A stretch of 5,792 nt of DNA, taken from the NCBI GenBank assembly GCA_025363325.1, contig JANYEF010000450.1, positions 1-5,792 of the forward strand. The letters run 5' to 3'. Numbering within the stretch: position 1 is the stretch's first letter; each line of letters opens with the position of its first letter. Below the pieces are notes generated by a model. That model was given only the letters and a program-made list of their open reading frames with translations. It ran no database searches and was not told the DNA's origin. Below are positions 1-5,774 of this stretch, piece by piece. The DNA comes from Nitrospira sp. Its GTDB lineage: Bacteria; Nitrospirota; Nitrospiria; Nitrospirales; Nitrospiraceae. The position numbers and the translations under genes were made by a program.

Positions 1-43
1 AGAGGGGTTTGAATTGGGGATCGTGTCCAACTTCGACACGCAG
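1..43 (+). other. Inverted fragment of the HAD gene carrying motif II
   Basis: On the plus strand, positions 2-40 translate as EGFELGIVSNFDT. This is the typical HAD motif II segment (strand, then SNFD) that should follow LTRLR of the minus-strand gene. The expected protein would read LTRLR, about one residue, then EGFELGIVSNFDT, but here the second half lies on the other strand. The join sits at ACGCAG (38-43). Its reverse complement CTGCGT is the end of the minus-strand coding part, so a short inverted repeat probably served as the hinge. Either a local inversion or a fold-back (template-switch) join would produce this. Whether it is biological or an assembly or library artefact cannot be decided from the window. 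Confidence 0.75.
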
Positions 44-415
44 CCTGGTCAGCACAGCATGAGTTTCAGGAAACAATGCCCAGGAGCGAGGATCTTCAAA
101 TACCTGAAAGACCTGTTCGAAGAATTCATCGAACCGCTCGAACATCCCGACGCGATAAAACACGTTGTGTACAATGTCGAACCACCAGAGCCGCTCACAT
201 TGTTTCAACGCTTTAGGATCCGTTACGGCAAAGACCGGCGGCGACGCGTCGCGAAAGGCACGCTGAAAGGCTTGTGCGATCGCGGCCTGCGAGTTAGGAG
301 TCTGCCGAAACCCGTGCTGAACCGCATGCGTCAGGTAGATGTCCGCCACCGAACCATTAATATGAAACAGCGTCTCGGCTGCATCAAAAAAGATGACGTG
401 GATGGGGGTCTTCAT
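1..415 (-). CDS. HAD-superfamily hydrolase, REG-2/HDHD3-like, N-terminal part, broken at the left edge
   Basis: Read on the minus strand from ATG at 415-413; an in-frame TAA lies two codons upstream, so no earlier start is possible. Residues 1-126 look like the N-terminal half of a cytosolic HAD hydrolase. Motif I is VIFFDAAETLF (residues 7-17), with nucleophile Asp11 and Thr15. The second Asp of the usual DxD is Ala13, as in the REG-2-like subgroup (DAAGTL), so an ordinary phosphatase activity should not be assumed. A helical cap follows (about 22-112, including ERLWWFDIV at 74-82), then SWALFPETHAVLTRLR (111-126), which normally leads into motif II. Family members are about 220-240 residues (recall). 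From residue 127 the frame becomes unrelated sequence (VEVGHDPQF), because the motif II coding DNA is in reverse orientation at positions 2-37. The gene is therefore both cut by the window edge and disrupted. The only ribosome-site candidate is a weak AGGA 12 bases before the start. Substrate unknown. Confidence 0.82.
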   Translation of the reverse strand, partial: MKTPIHVIFFDAAETLFHINGSVADIYLTHAVQHGFRQTPNSQAAIAQAFQRAFRDASPPVFAVTDPKALKQCERLWWFDIVHNVFYRVGMFERFDEFFEQVFQVFEDPRSWALFPETHAVLTRLRVEVGHDPQFKPL

Positions 416-442
416 TGGTTATACGAGTCCTACTGCGGTCGA

Positions 443-472
443 ATTGTAGTCGGTTCAAAAATCCTAAGTCAA
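443..472 (-). promoter_or_regulatory. Predicted sigma70-type promoter of the HAD gene
   Basis: On the minus strand the -35 box is TTGACT (472-467) and the -10 box is TACAAT (448-443), each 5 of 6 to consensus, with an 18-base spacer. Transcription would start near 436, about 20 bases before the ATG at 415. Prediction from sequence only. Confidence 0.5.
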
Positions 473-483
473 AACAATCACCT

Positions 484-493
484 ATCGTGCGAT
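484..493. promoter_or_regulatory. Short palindrome between the divergent promoters, possible operator
   Basis: ATCGTGCGAT is a perfect 10-bp palindrome lying between the two back-to-back -35 boxes (467-472 and 497-502). Its position would suit a regulator acting on both genes. It is short, and a 10-bp palindrome can easily arise by chance. Confidence 0.2.
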
Positions 494-496
494 TTC

Positions 497-525
497 TTGA
501 CAAAGAATACCCCCACTGCTAGCTT
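497..525 (+). promoter_or_regulatory. Predicted promoter of the response-regulator gene
   Basis: A perfect -35 box TTGACA (497-502) is followed by a 17-base spacer and TAGCTT (520-525). The -10 hexamer matches only 3 of 6, but it is preceded by TGC, giving an extended -10 of the TGn type. The predicted start near 532 leaves a leader of about 24 bases ending in the GGAGG ribosome site. Confidence 0.5.
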
Positions 526-555
526 CGATATAGTTCAATAACATTGGAGGGTTAG

Positions 556-1689
556 GTGGCTTCAACCATCTTTGTCGTCGATAGCAGTCCCGCCGTCCGC
601 CGGCTGGTCGAACAGATCTCGAAACCGGAAGGATGTGATGTCGTGGGATTTCAGGATGGCCCCGCCGCCCTGGAAGCGGCACGCCGGATGAGCCCAAATC
701 TTATCATTGCAGACTACCACCTAGAAAACATGACCTTCTCAGGGTTTTGCAAAGAGATCCACAAGCTGGATAACCTGGCAGAAACCTATATTGTCTCGCT
801 GACCAGCCCTTCGGATCGTGTGGATGAAACCCACTTGCGTGCGCTGGGAGTGAAGGCCTTTCTCAACAAACCATTTCAGTCCGAAAACCTCATCGATGTG
901 ATTAAGGATTTGGAAGCACAGCAGGCATCCAGGACGAACGGAGCAAAGAAGAAATCTCGCTCCTGGCCGCCGGTCTCAAGCGCGACGGACTCCGATGATG
1001 AGGCCTTCGACGATGACGGCTTGACCGAGGAAGAAGAGGAACAGGCGATCGCCCCCCACCCCCAACCGAAAGACTCCCCCGTGACCACCACCACAGCAGC
1101 GCAGCCCTCGACAACCGAACCGGAAGACGCGATGAAGGGCCTCTTCGGTCAGCTCCTTCAGTCCATGTCAGAACGGACGGAAAAAAAGATTGCCGACCTG
1201 CTCCCCAGGATGGTGGGAAAAGACCTGGCAGCCCTCGTGGCCAAAGCCGTGGAAACAGAGGTACGCGCACACATGGGTGCGTCCCTCTCGGAAGAACGGC
1301 TGACACAGATCCTTGAGCCGTTGCTCATGACGGCACTCCCGAAAGTCCTCTCTCGGGACATGTCACTCCTCGAACCCATCATTCGGCACAGCATTGTCGA
1401 AATCGCGAGTCCTCTGGTCAATGAGCGCATCGATCGATTTGTCCGCGAACAAACCGATGCCGTTCGCACCACACTGCCCGATATGGTTCGGGAGCAACTT
1501 GGATCGATTGAGGGTCTCGTCAAGGAAGAGATCCAACAGGCTGCCGCCAAGCACACTTCTGCAATGGTCGAAGCACTCGTCCAGGCAGCGGCCCGAGAGC
1601 AGGTCGAACAGGCTGTGCAGCGTCTTGTGCCGGACCTGGCCGAAGCGCAGATCAAAGCAGAGATCGCACGCCTCACACAAGCCGCGTAG
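556..1689 (+). CDS. Response regulator: receiver domain, acidic linker and long repeated helical tail
   Basis: 377 residues. The start is GTG at 556: GGAGG (546-550) lies 5 bases upstream and an in-frame TAG sits immediately before the GTG, so the start is fixed. Residues 4-121 form a CheY-like receiver: VVDSSP (7-12), phospho-acceptor Asp53 in IIADYHL, Thr83 in SLTSP and Lys105 in FLNKPF. The usual acidic pair is Asp9-Ser10, so the second acid, a direct magnesium ligand in CheY, is replaced. Then come a basic patch KKKSR (131-135), a linker with 12 acidic residues in 145-162, and a Pro/Thr-rich stretch (167-190). Residues 195-377 are predicted helical, with no recognisable DNA-binding, GGDEF, HD-GYP or kinase domain. 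The tail holds four spaced motifs: LPRMV (216), LPKVL (261), LPDMV (307) and VPDLA (358). The ending resembles those I recall in deltaproteobacterial receiver proteins. A protein-protein output, perhaps polar or motility-related, is inference. No partner kinase is in view. Confidence 0.85.
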   Translation: MASTIFVVDSSPAVRRLVEQISKPEGCDVVGFQDGPAALEAARRMSPNLIIADYHLENMTFSGFCKEIHKLDNLAETYIVSLTSPSDRVDETHLRALGVKAFLNKPFQSENLIDVIKDLEAQQASRTNGAKKKSRSWPPVSSATDSDDEAFDDDGLTEEEEEQAIAPHPQPKDSPVTTTTAAQPSTTEPEDAMKGLFGQLLQSMSERTEKKIADLLPRMVGKDLAALVAKAVETEVRAHMGASLSEERLTQILEPLLMTALPKVLSRDMSLLEPIIRHSIVEIASPLVNERIDRFVREQTDAVRTTLPDMVREQLGSIEGLVKEEIQQAAAKHTSAMVEALVQAAAREQVEQAVQRLVPDLAEAQIKAEIARLTQAA

Positions 1690-1710
1690 GACTCTCGCCG
1701 CCGCTCTAAC

Positions 1711-1830
1711 TTACCCCTTCTTGGTCTTCTTACCCTTACCCCGCCTGGCTATCACCAGTGTCTTCACCCGCGCGACATTCTTCCGATGCTTCTTTCTCGT
1801 CTTGCGATCTTTTTCACGCCCTGTGGCCAT
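1711..1830 (-). CDS. Very small, highly basic protein (39 aa), function unknown
   Basis: On the minus strand ATG at 1830-1828 runs to TAA at 1713-1711. A good ribosome site, TTTGGAGAGACT, precedes the ATG with GGAGAG about 4 bases upstream, and a plausible promoter lies further upstream (1894-1922), so this is very likely a real gene. The protein begins MATGREKDRKTRKKHRKN and ends GKGKKTKKG. It has 11 Lys and 7 Arg against one Glu and one Asp; the only hydrophobic core is VKTLVIA (22-28). There is no Cys, Trp, Tyr or Phe, no signal peptide and no membrane segment. The composition is that of a nucleic-acid-binding tail, as in very small ribosomal or nucleoid proteins, but I see no match to bTHX, bS22 or another named family. 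RNA or DNA binding is inferred from charge alone. The gene converges on the response regulator (21 bases between stops) and diverges from valS. Confidence 0.72.
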   Translation of the reverse strand: MATGREKDRKTRKKHRKNVARVKTLVIARRGKGKKTKKG

Positions 1831-1876
1831 AGTCTCTCCAAACTGTAAAAAGTGGAAGCGGAACGAACCCCTCGCC

Positions 1877-1891
1877 CTCGCCTTGTGCGAG
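1877..1891. other. Small hairpin in the leader of the basic-protein gene
   Basis: CTCGC (1877-1881) and GCGAG (1887-1891) form a 5-bp stem around a 5-base loop. It lies at the predicted start of the minus-strand transcript. There is no following T-run, so it is not a terminator; it may be incidental. Confidence 0.2.
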
Positions 1892-1893
1892 TC

Positions 1894-1922
1894 TGTATAA
1901 CATACGGCTCTACACCCCTCAA
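1894..1922 (-). promoter_or_regulatory. Predicted promoter of the small basic-protein gene
   Basis: On the minus strand the -35 box is TTGAGG (1922-1917), the spacer is 17 bases and the -10 box is TATACA (1899-1894). A TGT directly before the -10 gives an extended -10. Transcription would begin near 1887, leaving a leader of about 57 bases. It is back to back with the valS promoter. Confidence 0.5.
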
Positions 1923-1945
1923 GCTATGTGTGTCTCCACTTCGCC

Positions 1946-1974
1946 TTGAGAGCCTACCACCCGCATGCTAAGAT
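1946..1974 (+). promoter_or_regulatory. Predicted promoter of valS-nadC, with a dyad over the -10
   Basis: The -35 box TTGAGA (1946-1951), a 17-base spacer and the -10 box TAAGAT (1969-1974) preceded by TGC make a good extended -10 promoter. The -10 lies inside a perfect dyad, CGCAT (1962-1966) and ATGCG (1973-1977), which could be an operator or chance. The predicted start near 1981 gives a long leader of about 146 bases that contains the whole 9-bp repeat array. Confidence 0.5.
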
Positions 1975-2005
1975 GCGCCGCATTTCAAGCAGGATGCTAA
2001 AAAAA

Positions 2006-2067
2006 CCAGGTCTGTCTGGTTATCAGGTCTCTCTGGTTCATCTGGTTTATCCGGTTAATCTAGTTCA
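2006..2067 (+). repeat. Degenerate 9-bp tandem repeat, left half (TCTGGTTNA type)
   Basis: About seven units in near-perfect 9-base phase: CCAGGTCTG, TCTGGTTA (8 bases), TCAGGTCTC, TCTGGTTCA, TCTGGTTTA, TCCGGTTAA and TCTAGTTCA. The units share TCtGGTt and vary at the third codon-like step. The array lies wholly in the predicted valS leader. It is too short and degenerate for CRISPR and contains no stop-bounded gene I would trust. Confidence 0.8.
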
Positions 2068-2123
2068 ACCAAATACACGAGACAGACGAGACAGACCAGA
2101 TAGACCAAAGGAACAAGAGAGAC
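2009..2123 (+). promoter_or_regulatory. Possible attenuator-like folded leader of valS
   Basis: Two stems can be drawn that exclude each other because they cross: 2009-2017 with 2089-2097 (9 bp), and GTCTCTCT at 2027-2034 with AGAGAGAC at 2116-2123 (8 bp). The second would pair the bases just before the valS ATG and so could hide its start region. This is inference from complementarity; head-to-head repeats create such pairings automatically. No T-box features (conserved T-box sequence, terminator with U-run) are visible. Confidence 0.25.
2068..2112 (-). repeat. Degenerate 9-bp tandem repeat, right half, same unit in opposite orientation
   Basis: Five contiguous 9-base units: ACCAAATAC, ACGAGACAG, ACGAGACAG, ACCAGATAG and ACCAAAGGA. 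Two units are identical. On the minus strand they read CTATCTGGT and CTGTCTCGT, the same core as the left half, so the array flips orientation at 2067/2068. AGACAGACC (2089-2097) is fully complementary to GGTCTGTCT (2009-2017), and ACCAGAT (2095-2101) to ATCTGGT (2040-2046). Confidence 0.8.
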
Positions 2124-2126
2124 TGG

Positions 2127-4895
2127 ATGAGCACCCCCCAACTCGACAAAACCTACGATCCCAAGGCGGTCGAAGCACGTTGGTATCAAACCTGGAACGA
2201 GCGTGGGTACTTCCACGCCTCCCCGACGCATCCCGGCCAACCCTACTGCATTGTGATTCCCCCACCCAATGTCACAGGCTCACTCCATGTCGGCCACGCG
2301 CTGAACCATTCAATACAAGACATCCTGATACGCTGGCGACGCATGCAAGGCCGCAATGTGCTCTGGGTGCCCGGTACTGACCATGCCGGGATTGCCACGC
2401 AAAACGTCGTAGAAAAGCAGCTCATGGCCGAAGGGGCTTCTCGTGAGTCCCTTGGACGAGATCGCTTCATTGAGCGCATCTGGCAATGGAAAGCCACCTC
2501 CGGGGATACCATTATCCGTCAACAGAAACGGCTTGGTGAGTCATGCGACTGGGATCGTCTTCGTTTTACAATGGACGAAGGATTGTCAAGAGCCGTCCTG
2601 GAAGTCTTTGTACGGCTCTACGATGAAGGCCTCATTTATCGAGGCGAGCGGTTGATCAACTGGTGTCCCCGCTGCCTGACCGCCCTTTCCGATATCGAAG
2701 TCGAGCACGAAGACATCAAAGGGAAACTGTATTCAATCGAATACCCGCTCGAACAGGATCCGACGATTCGTCTCACCGTCGCCACGACGAGACCAGAAAC
2801 CATGTTCGGCGACACCGCGGTGGCGGTGCATCCGGAAGATCCCCGATACAATCGACTGATCGGCCAACGAGTCCGTCTCCCCCTCACGAATCGCACGATT
2901 CCAATCGTCGGCGATGCAATCCTCGTCGACCGCGAGTTCGGCACCGGTGCCGTGAAGATCACGCCGGCGCACGACTTCAACGACTTTGAAGCGGGAGAAC
3001 GGCATGGATTGCCGCGACTTCCCATCTTCGACCATCAGGCCCTGCTCGATCCGGAGAGACTCAAGACCGCCGGCGTCGAACAAGCCGTCATTGAAGCGGT
3101 CGCAGCGCTTTCCGTCATCAAGGCACGGCCCAAGATCGAGCAGCTTCTGAAAGATCGTGCCCTACTCACGAAAGTCGACGACCACAAAATGGCGATCGGA
3201 AAGTGCTATCGCTGCAAGACAGTGGTCGAGCCCTATCTGTCTCCTCAGTGGTTCGTGAAGATCAAGCCCCTGGCCGAGCCTGCAATCCAAGCTGTTGAAG
3301 ACGGACGTATCCGAATTATTCCTGAAGGATGGACAAACAACTACCTCGGATGGATGCGGGATATCAAAGATTGGTGCATCTCACGCCAGATCTGGTGGGG
3401 ACATCAGATTCCTGCATGGTATTGCTGCAACTGCAACAAAAACTTGATCATTGATGCGACTTCAGCGACGGCTTCAGCCACTCTATCCCCGAGACTGACA
3501 ATCCTCCAAGGGGCGACTCCGATTGTCGGAAAGACCGCACCGTCAACCTGCCCTGTTTGCGGAGGCCAAGAGTTCATTCGAGAGCCTGACGTCCTCGATA
3601 CTTGGTTCTCATCCGCCCTCTGGCCCTTCTCTACGTTAGGATGGCCTGACCACACGCCTGAGTTGAAAGCCTATTATCCGACCTCCACTCTCGTGACCGG
3701 CCTCGACATTCTATTTTTTTGGGTTGCCCGTATGATCATGATGGGTCTGAAATTCATGGGCGATGTTCCCTTCCGGGATGTCTATATCCATGCCCTGGTT
3801 CGGGATGCCGAAGGGCAGAAAATGAGCAAGTCGAAAGGCAACGTCATCGATCCTCTACATGTCATGGAGCAGTTCGGCACCGACGCGCTCCGCTTCACGC
3901 TCGCCTCGATGGCCTCACCGGGGCGTGACATTAAGCTCGCGGAGGAACGGATCGAAGGCTACCGCAATTTTGCAAACAAGATCTGGAACGCAGCACGTTT
4001 CAGCCTCATGAATCTCGATGGGCCGCGAACGGCCACCGCGCCATCCGAACGCTCCTTCCCCGACCGCTGGATTTTGAGTCGCCTCAATCAAACCATCCAG
4101 TTGGTGACATCCGAATTGGAAGCCTATCGGTTCGATCGCGCGGCCAATGCGCTGTACCAATTCATCTGGCACGAGTACTGCGACTGGTATCTCGAACTGA
4201 TCAAGCCCACCGTCCAAAATTCGGCAAGCCCTGATGCGCCGGGGACCAGGCAAACCCTCGTCGACACACTAGAGACCACGATGCGTCTGCTGCACCCTTT
4301 TATGCCCTTTATAACGGAGGAGATCTGGCAAACGATCCCACACCAGGGTGAGAGCATCGTGATTCAGAACTATCCGACCGCTGAATCCACGTGGATTGCG
4401 CCAGAGATGGACCAACGGTTTGCGCTGCTCGAACAGACCATCGGACTGGTGCGCTCGTCCCGCATGCTCTTGAACTATCCGCCGGGACAACAGATTAGAT
4501 TATATATCGCGCACGACGAGCCCCAGCGGCAGGACCACCTGGATCAACTCCGAAACTACCTCGCGCATCTCGGCCGTGGTACTGTCGATCTGAGCCCGAC
4601 GACTACCTGGCCAACCAGCAATCTTCTCCGGCTCATCACCGAGGGATTATCCGTCGGCATCGTGGTGGCGGGCGACGTCGATCTCAAGAAAGCGCTGGAT
4701 CGTCTGCTCAAGCAACAATCAGAGCAGACGAAGGAGATGGAACGGCTGGAAGGGAAACTGCGTAATCAGGAGTTTACATCCAAGGCCCCGCCCGAGGTCA
4801 TCACCGATCACCAGGATCGCCTGACAAGCCTGCGCCGAGATCAAGCCATGCTCGCCAGCAGTGAGCAACAGTTGCGTGCCATGCTGGGAACGTAA
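2127..4895 (+). CDS. valS: Valyl-tRNA synthetase
   Basis: Cytosolic class Ia synthetase that charges tRNA-Val with valine and removes mischarged threonine. The 922 residues are a normal bacterial length. The N-terminal catalytic fold has PPPNVTGSLHVGH with HVGH at 54-57 (the HIGH motif). The CP1 editing domain spans roughly 195-380, with TTRPETMFGDTAVAVHP (220-236) and ITPAHDFNDF (278-287). Cys pairs fit zinc sites: C180/C183, C360/C363, CCNC at 433-436 and C475/C478. FREPDVLDTWFSSALWP-type sequence lies at 485-500 and KMSKS at 565-569. An anticodon-binding helical domain follows (about 645-800), and a C-terminal coiled-coil arm (851-922) carries NQEFTSKAPPEV. Between CCNC and CPVC lies a Ser/Thr/Ala-rich stretch (443-460) that seems longer than usual. 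The ATG at 2127 gives the expected N-terminus; its ribosome site is weak (AAAGGA 14 bases upstream, or GAGAGA 4 bases upstream). nadC follows after 3 bases. Confidence 0.97.
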   Translation: MSTPQLDKTYDPKAVEARWYQTWNERGYFHASPTHPGQPYCIVIPPPNVTGSLHVGHALNHSIQDILIRWRRMQGRNVLWVPGTDHAGIATQNVVEKQLMAEGASRESLGRDRFIERIWQWKATSGDTIIRQQKRLGESCDWDRLRFTMDEGLSRAVLEVFVRLYDEGLIYRGERLINWCPRCLTALSDIEVEHEDIKGKLYSIEYPLEQDPTIRLTVATTRPETMFGDTAVAVHPEDPRYNRLIGQRVRLPLTNRTIPIVGDAILVDREFGTGAVKITPAHDFNDFEAGERHGLPRLPIFDHQALLDPERLKTAGVEQAVIEAVAALSVIKARPKIEQLLKDRALLTKVDDHKMAIGKCYRCKTVVEPYLSPQWFVKIKPLAEPAIQAVEDGRIRIIPEGWTNNYLGWMRDIKDWCISRQIWWGHQIPAWYCCNCNKNLIIDATSATASATLSPRLTILQGATPIVGKTAPSTCPVCGGQEFIREPDVLDTWFSSALWPFSTLGWPDHTPELKAYYPTSTLVTGLDILFFWVARMIMMGLKFMGDVPFRDVYIHALVRDAEGQKMSKSKGNVIDPLHVMEQFGTDALRFTLASMASPGRDIKLAEERIEGYRNFANKIWNAARFSLMNLDGPRTATAPSERSFPDRWILSRLNQTIQLVTSELEAYRFDRAANALYQFIWHEYCDWYLELIKPTVQNSASPDAPGTRQTLVDTLETTMRLLHPFMPFITEEIWQTIPHQGESIVIQNYPTAESTWIAPEMDQRFALLEQTIGLVRSSRMLLNYPPGQQIRLYIAHDEPQRQDHLDQLRNYLAHLGRGTVDLSPTTTWPTSNLLRLITEGLSVGIVVAGDVDLKKALDRLLKQQSEQTKEMERLEGKLRNQEFTSKAPPEVITDHQDRLTSLRRDQAMLASSEQQLRAMLGT

Positions 4896-4898
4896 CCG

Positions 4899-5774
4899 AT
4901 GATCAGGCCTCCGGTTCCCGACATGCAGCGCGCCATTCGACGTGCACTCCAAGAAGACCTCCCCCTCGGCGACGTCACGACGGCTGCACTCTTTCCTTTG
5001 CCCGCACCAGCGCTCGCACGCATCATAGCCCAACAATCGCTGGTGGTCGCCGGTCTCGCCGCCGCCGTGCGAACCTTTCGAACCGTGGATCCGTCCCTCG
5101 TCTTGTCCATCCACCGCCAGGATGGGGAGTGCGCACAGGATGGCGACTGTCTACTCCAGATCGAAGGTGACGGGCGCTCCATCCTGAAGGCTGAACGAGT
5201 CGCCCTGAATTTTCTTCAACACCTCTCCGGTATCGCCACCTTGACGCGTCGGTTCTGCGATGCAGTTCGCGGGTACCCCGTAACCATCCTGGACACAAGA
5301 AAGACAATCCCGGGCTTACGTGCGCTTCAGAAATGGGCGATCCTCCTCGGCGGGGGCACGAATCACCGCCAGTCACTGAGCGACGGCATCCTCATCAAGG
5401 ACAATCATCTGGCGCTCCTGAACCGTGCCACAACGCCAGTCCGAGCGGCCTGTCGCAAGGCAAAAGCCAACGCCCCTCGCAGCATGCATATTATTGTGGA
5501 AGTGGAATCGTTGTCCGATGTGCGGCAAGCCCTCGCAGGGCAAGCCGACATCATTCTGCTGGACAACATGACCCCGGCGACTGTCCGTCAAGCCGTCAGG
5601 CTGATCAAGGGGCGTGCGCTCGTAGAAGTGTCTGGAGGAATCACTTTGAAGAACGTACGAGCGATGGCGGCGGCCGGCCCTGACCGCATCTCCATCGGAG
5701 CCCTCACCCATTCAGCCCCGGCTGCAACACTCAGCTTGGTACTCGAACCACGTCGTCGGCACGGTCGTTCGTGA
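4899..5774 (+). CDS. nadC: Nicotinate-nucleotide diphosphorylase (quinolinate phosphoribosyltransferase)
   Basis: Converts quinolinate and PRPP to nicotinate mononucleotide, CO2 and PPi in de novo NAD synthesis; soluble, usually a dimer or hexamer. The 291 residues match the family (E. coli about 297). Visible motifs: EDLPLGDVTT (19-28), ERVALNFLQHLSGIAT (99-114), DTRKTIPGLRALQKWA (132-147) binding substrate phosphates, GGGTNHRQSLSDGILIKDNH (151-170), EVES (201-204), DIILLDNM (217-224), VEVSGGI (242-248) and ISIGALTHSAPA (264-275). The usual SAPAxDxSL ending reads SAPAATLSL, with Thr277 in place of Asp. The C-terminal RRRHGRS is a short basic tail. The chosen ATG is 3 bases after the valS stop, with GGGA about 9 bases upstream inside valS; Met9 (4923) is a less likely alternative with no ribosome site. 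The tight spacing indicates co-transcription and probably translational coupling with valS. The partners nadA and nadB are not in the window. Confidence 0.96.
   Translation: MIRPPVPDMQRAIRRALQEDLPLGDVTTAALFPLPAPALARIIAQQSLVVAGLAAAVRTFRTVDPSLVLSIHRQDGECAQDGDCLLQIEGDGRSILKAERVALNFLQHLSGIATLTRRFCDAVRGYPVTILDTRKTIPGLRALQKWAILLGGGTNHRQSLSDGILIKDNHLALLNRATTPVRAACRKAKANAPRSMHIIVEVESLSDVRQALAGQADIILLDNMTPATVRQAVRLIKGRALVEVSGGITLKNVRAMAAAGPDRISIGALTHSAPAATLSLVLEPRRRHGRS

Noticed and set aside
14..541. Long plus-strand open frame of 175 codons starting with GIVSNFDT
   Set aside because: Only its first residues resemble a protein family, and those belong to the inverted HAD fragment. The rest is antisense to the well-supported HAD N-terminus, and there is no ribosome site.
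1158..1676. Minus-strand open frames antisense to the response-regulator tail
   Set aside because: They are frame shadows of a helical Ala/Glu/Arg-rich gene; composition is Ser/Arg/Cys-rich with no start signals or family resemblance.
1690..1710. Bidirectional terminator between the convergent genes
   Set aside because: The 21-base gap has no stable inverted repeat and no T-run; termination is probably elsewhere or Rho-dependent.
2006..2112. CRISPR array
   Set aside because: Units of 9 bases are contiguous with no spacers and are degenerate; the orientation flips, and no cas gene is near.
1981..2126. T-box riboswitch for valS
   Set aside because: No T-box consensus, specifier hairpin or terminator with a U-run is visible, and the sequence is built from simple repeats.
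1928..2380. Plus-strand open frame across the valS leader into valS (with SLVHLVYPV-like repeats)
   Set aside because: The repetitive protein is just the 9-bp repeats translated. The frame overlaps the true valS start in another phase and has no ribosome site.
4719..5114. Minus-strand open frame antisense to the valS/nadC junction
   Set aside because: It overlaps two strongly supported genes, has no family motif and has no ribosome site.
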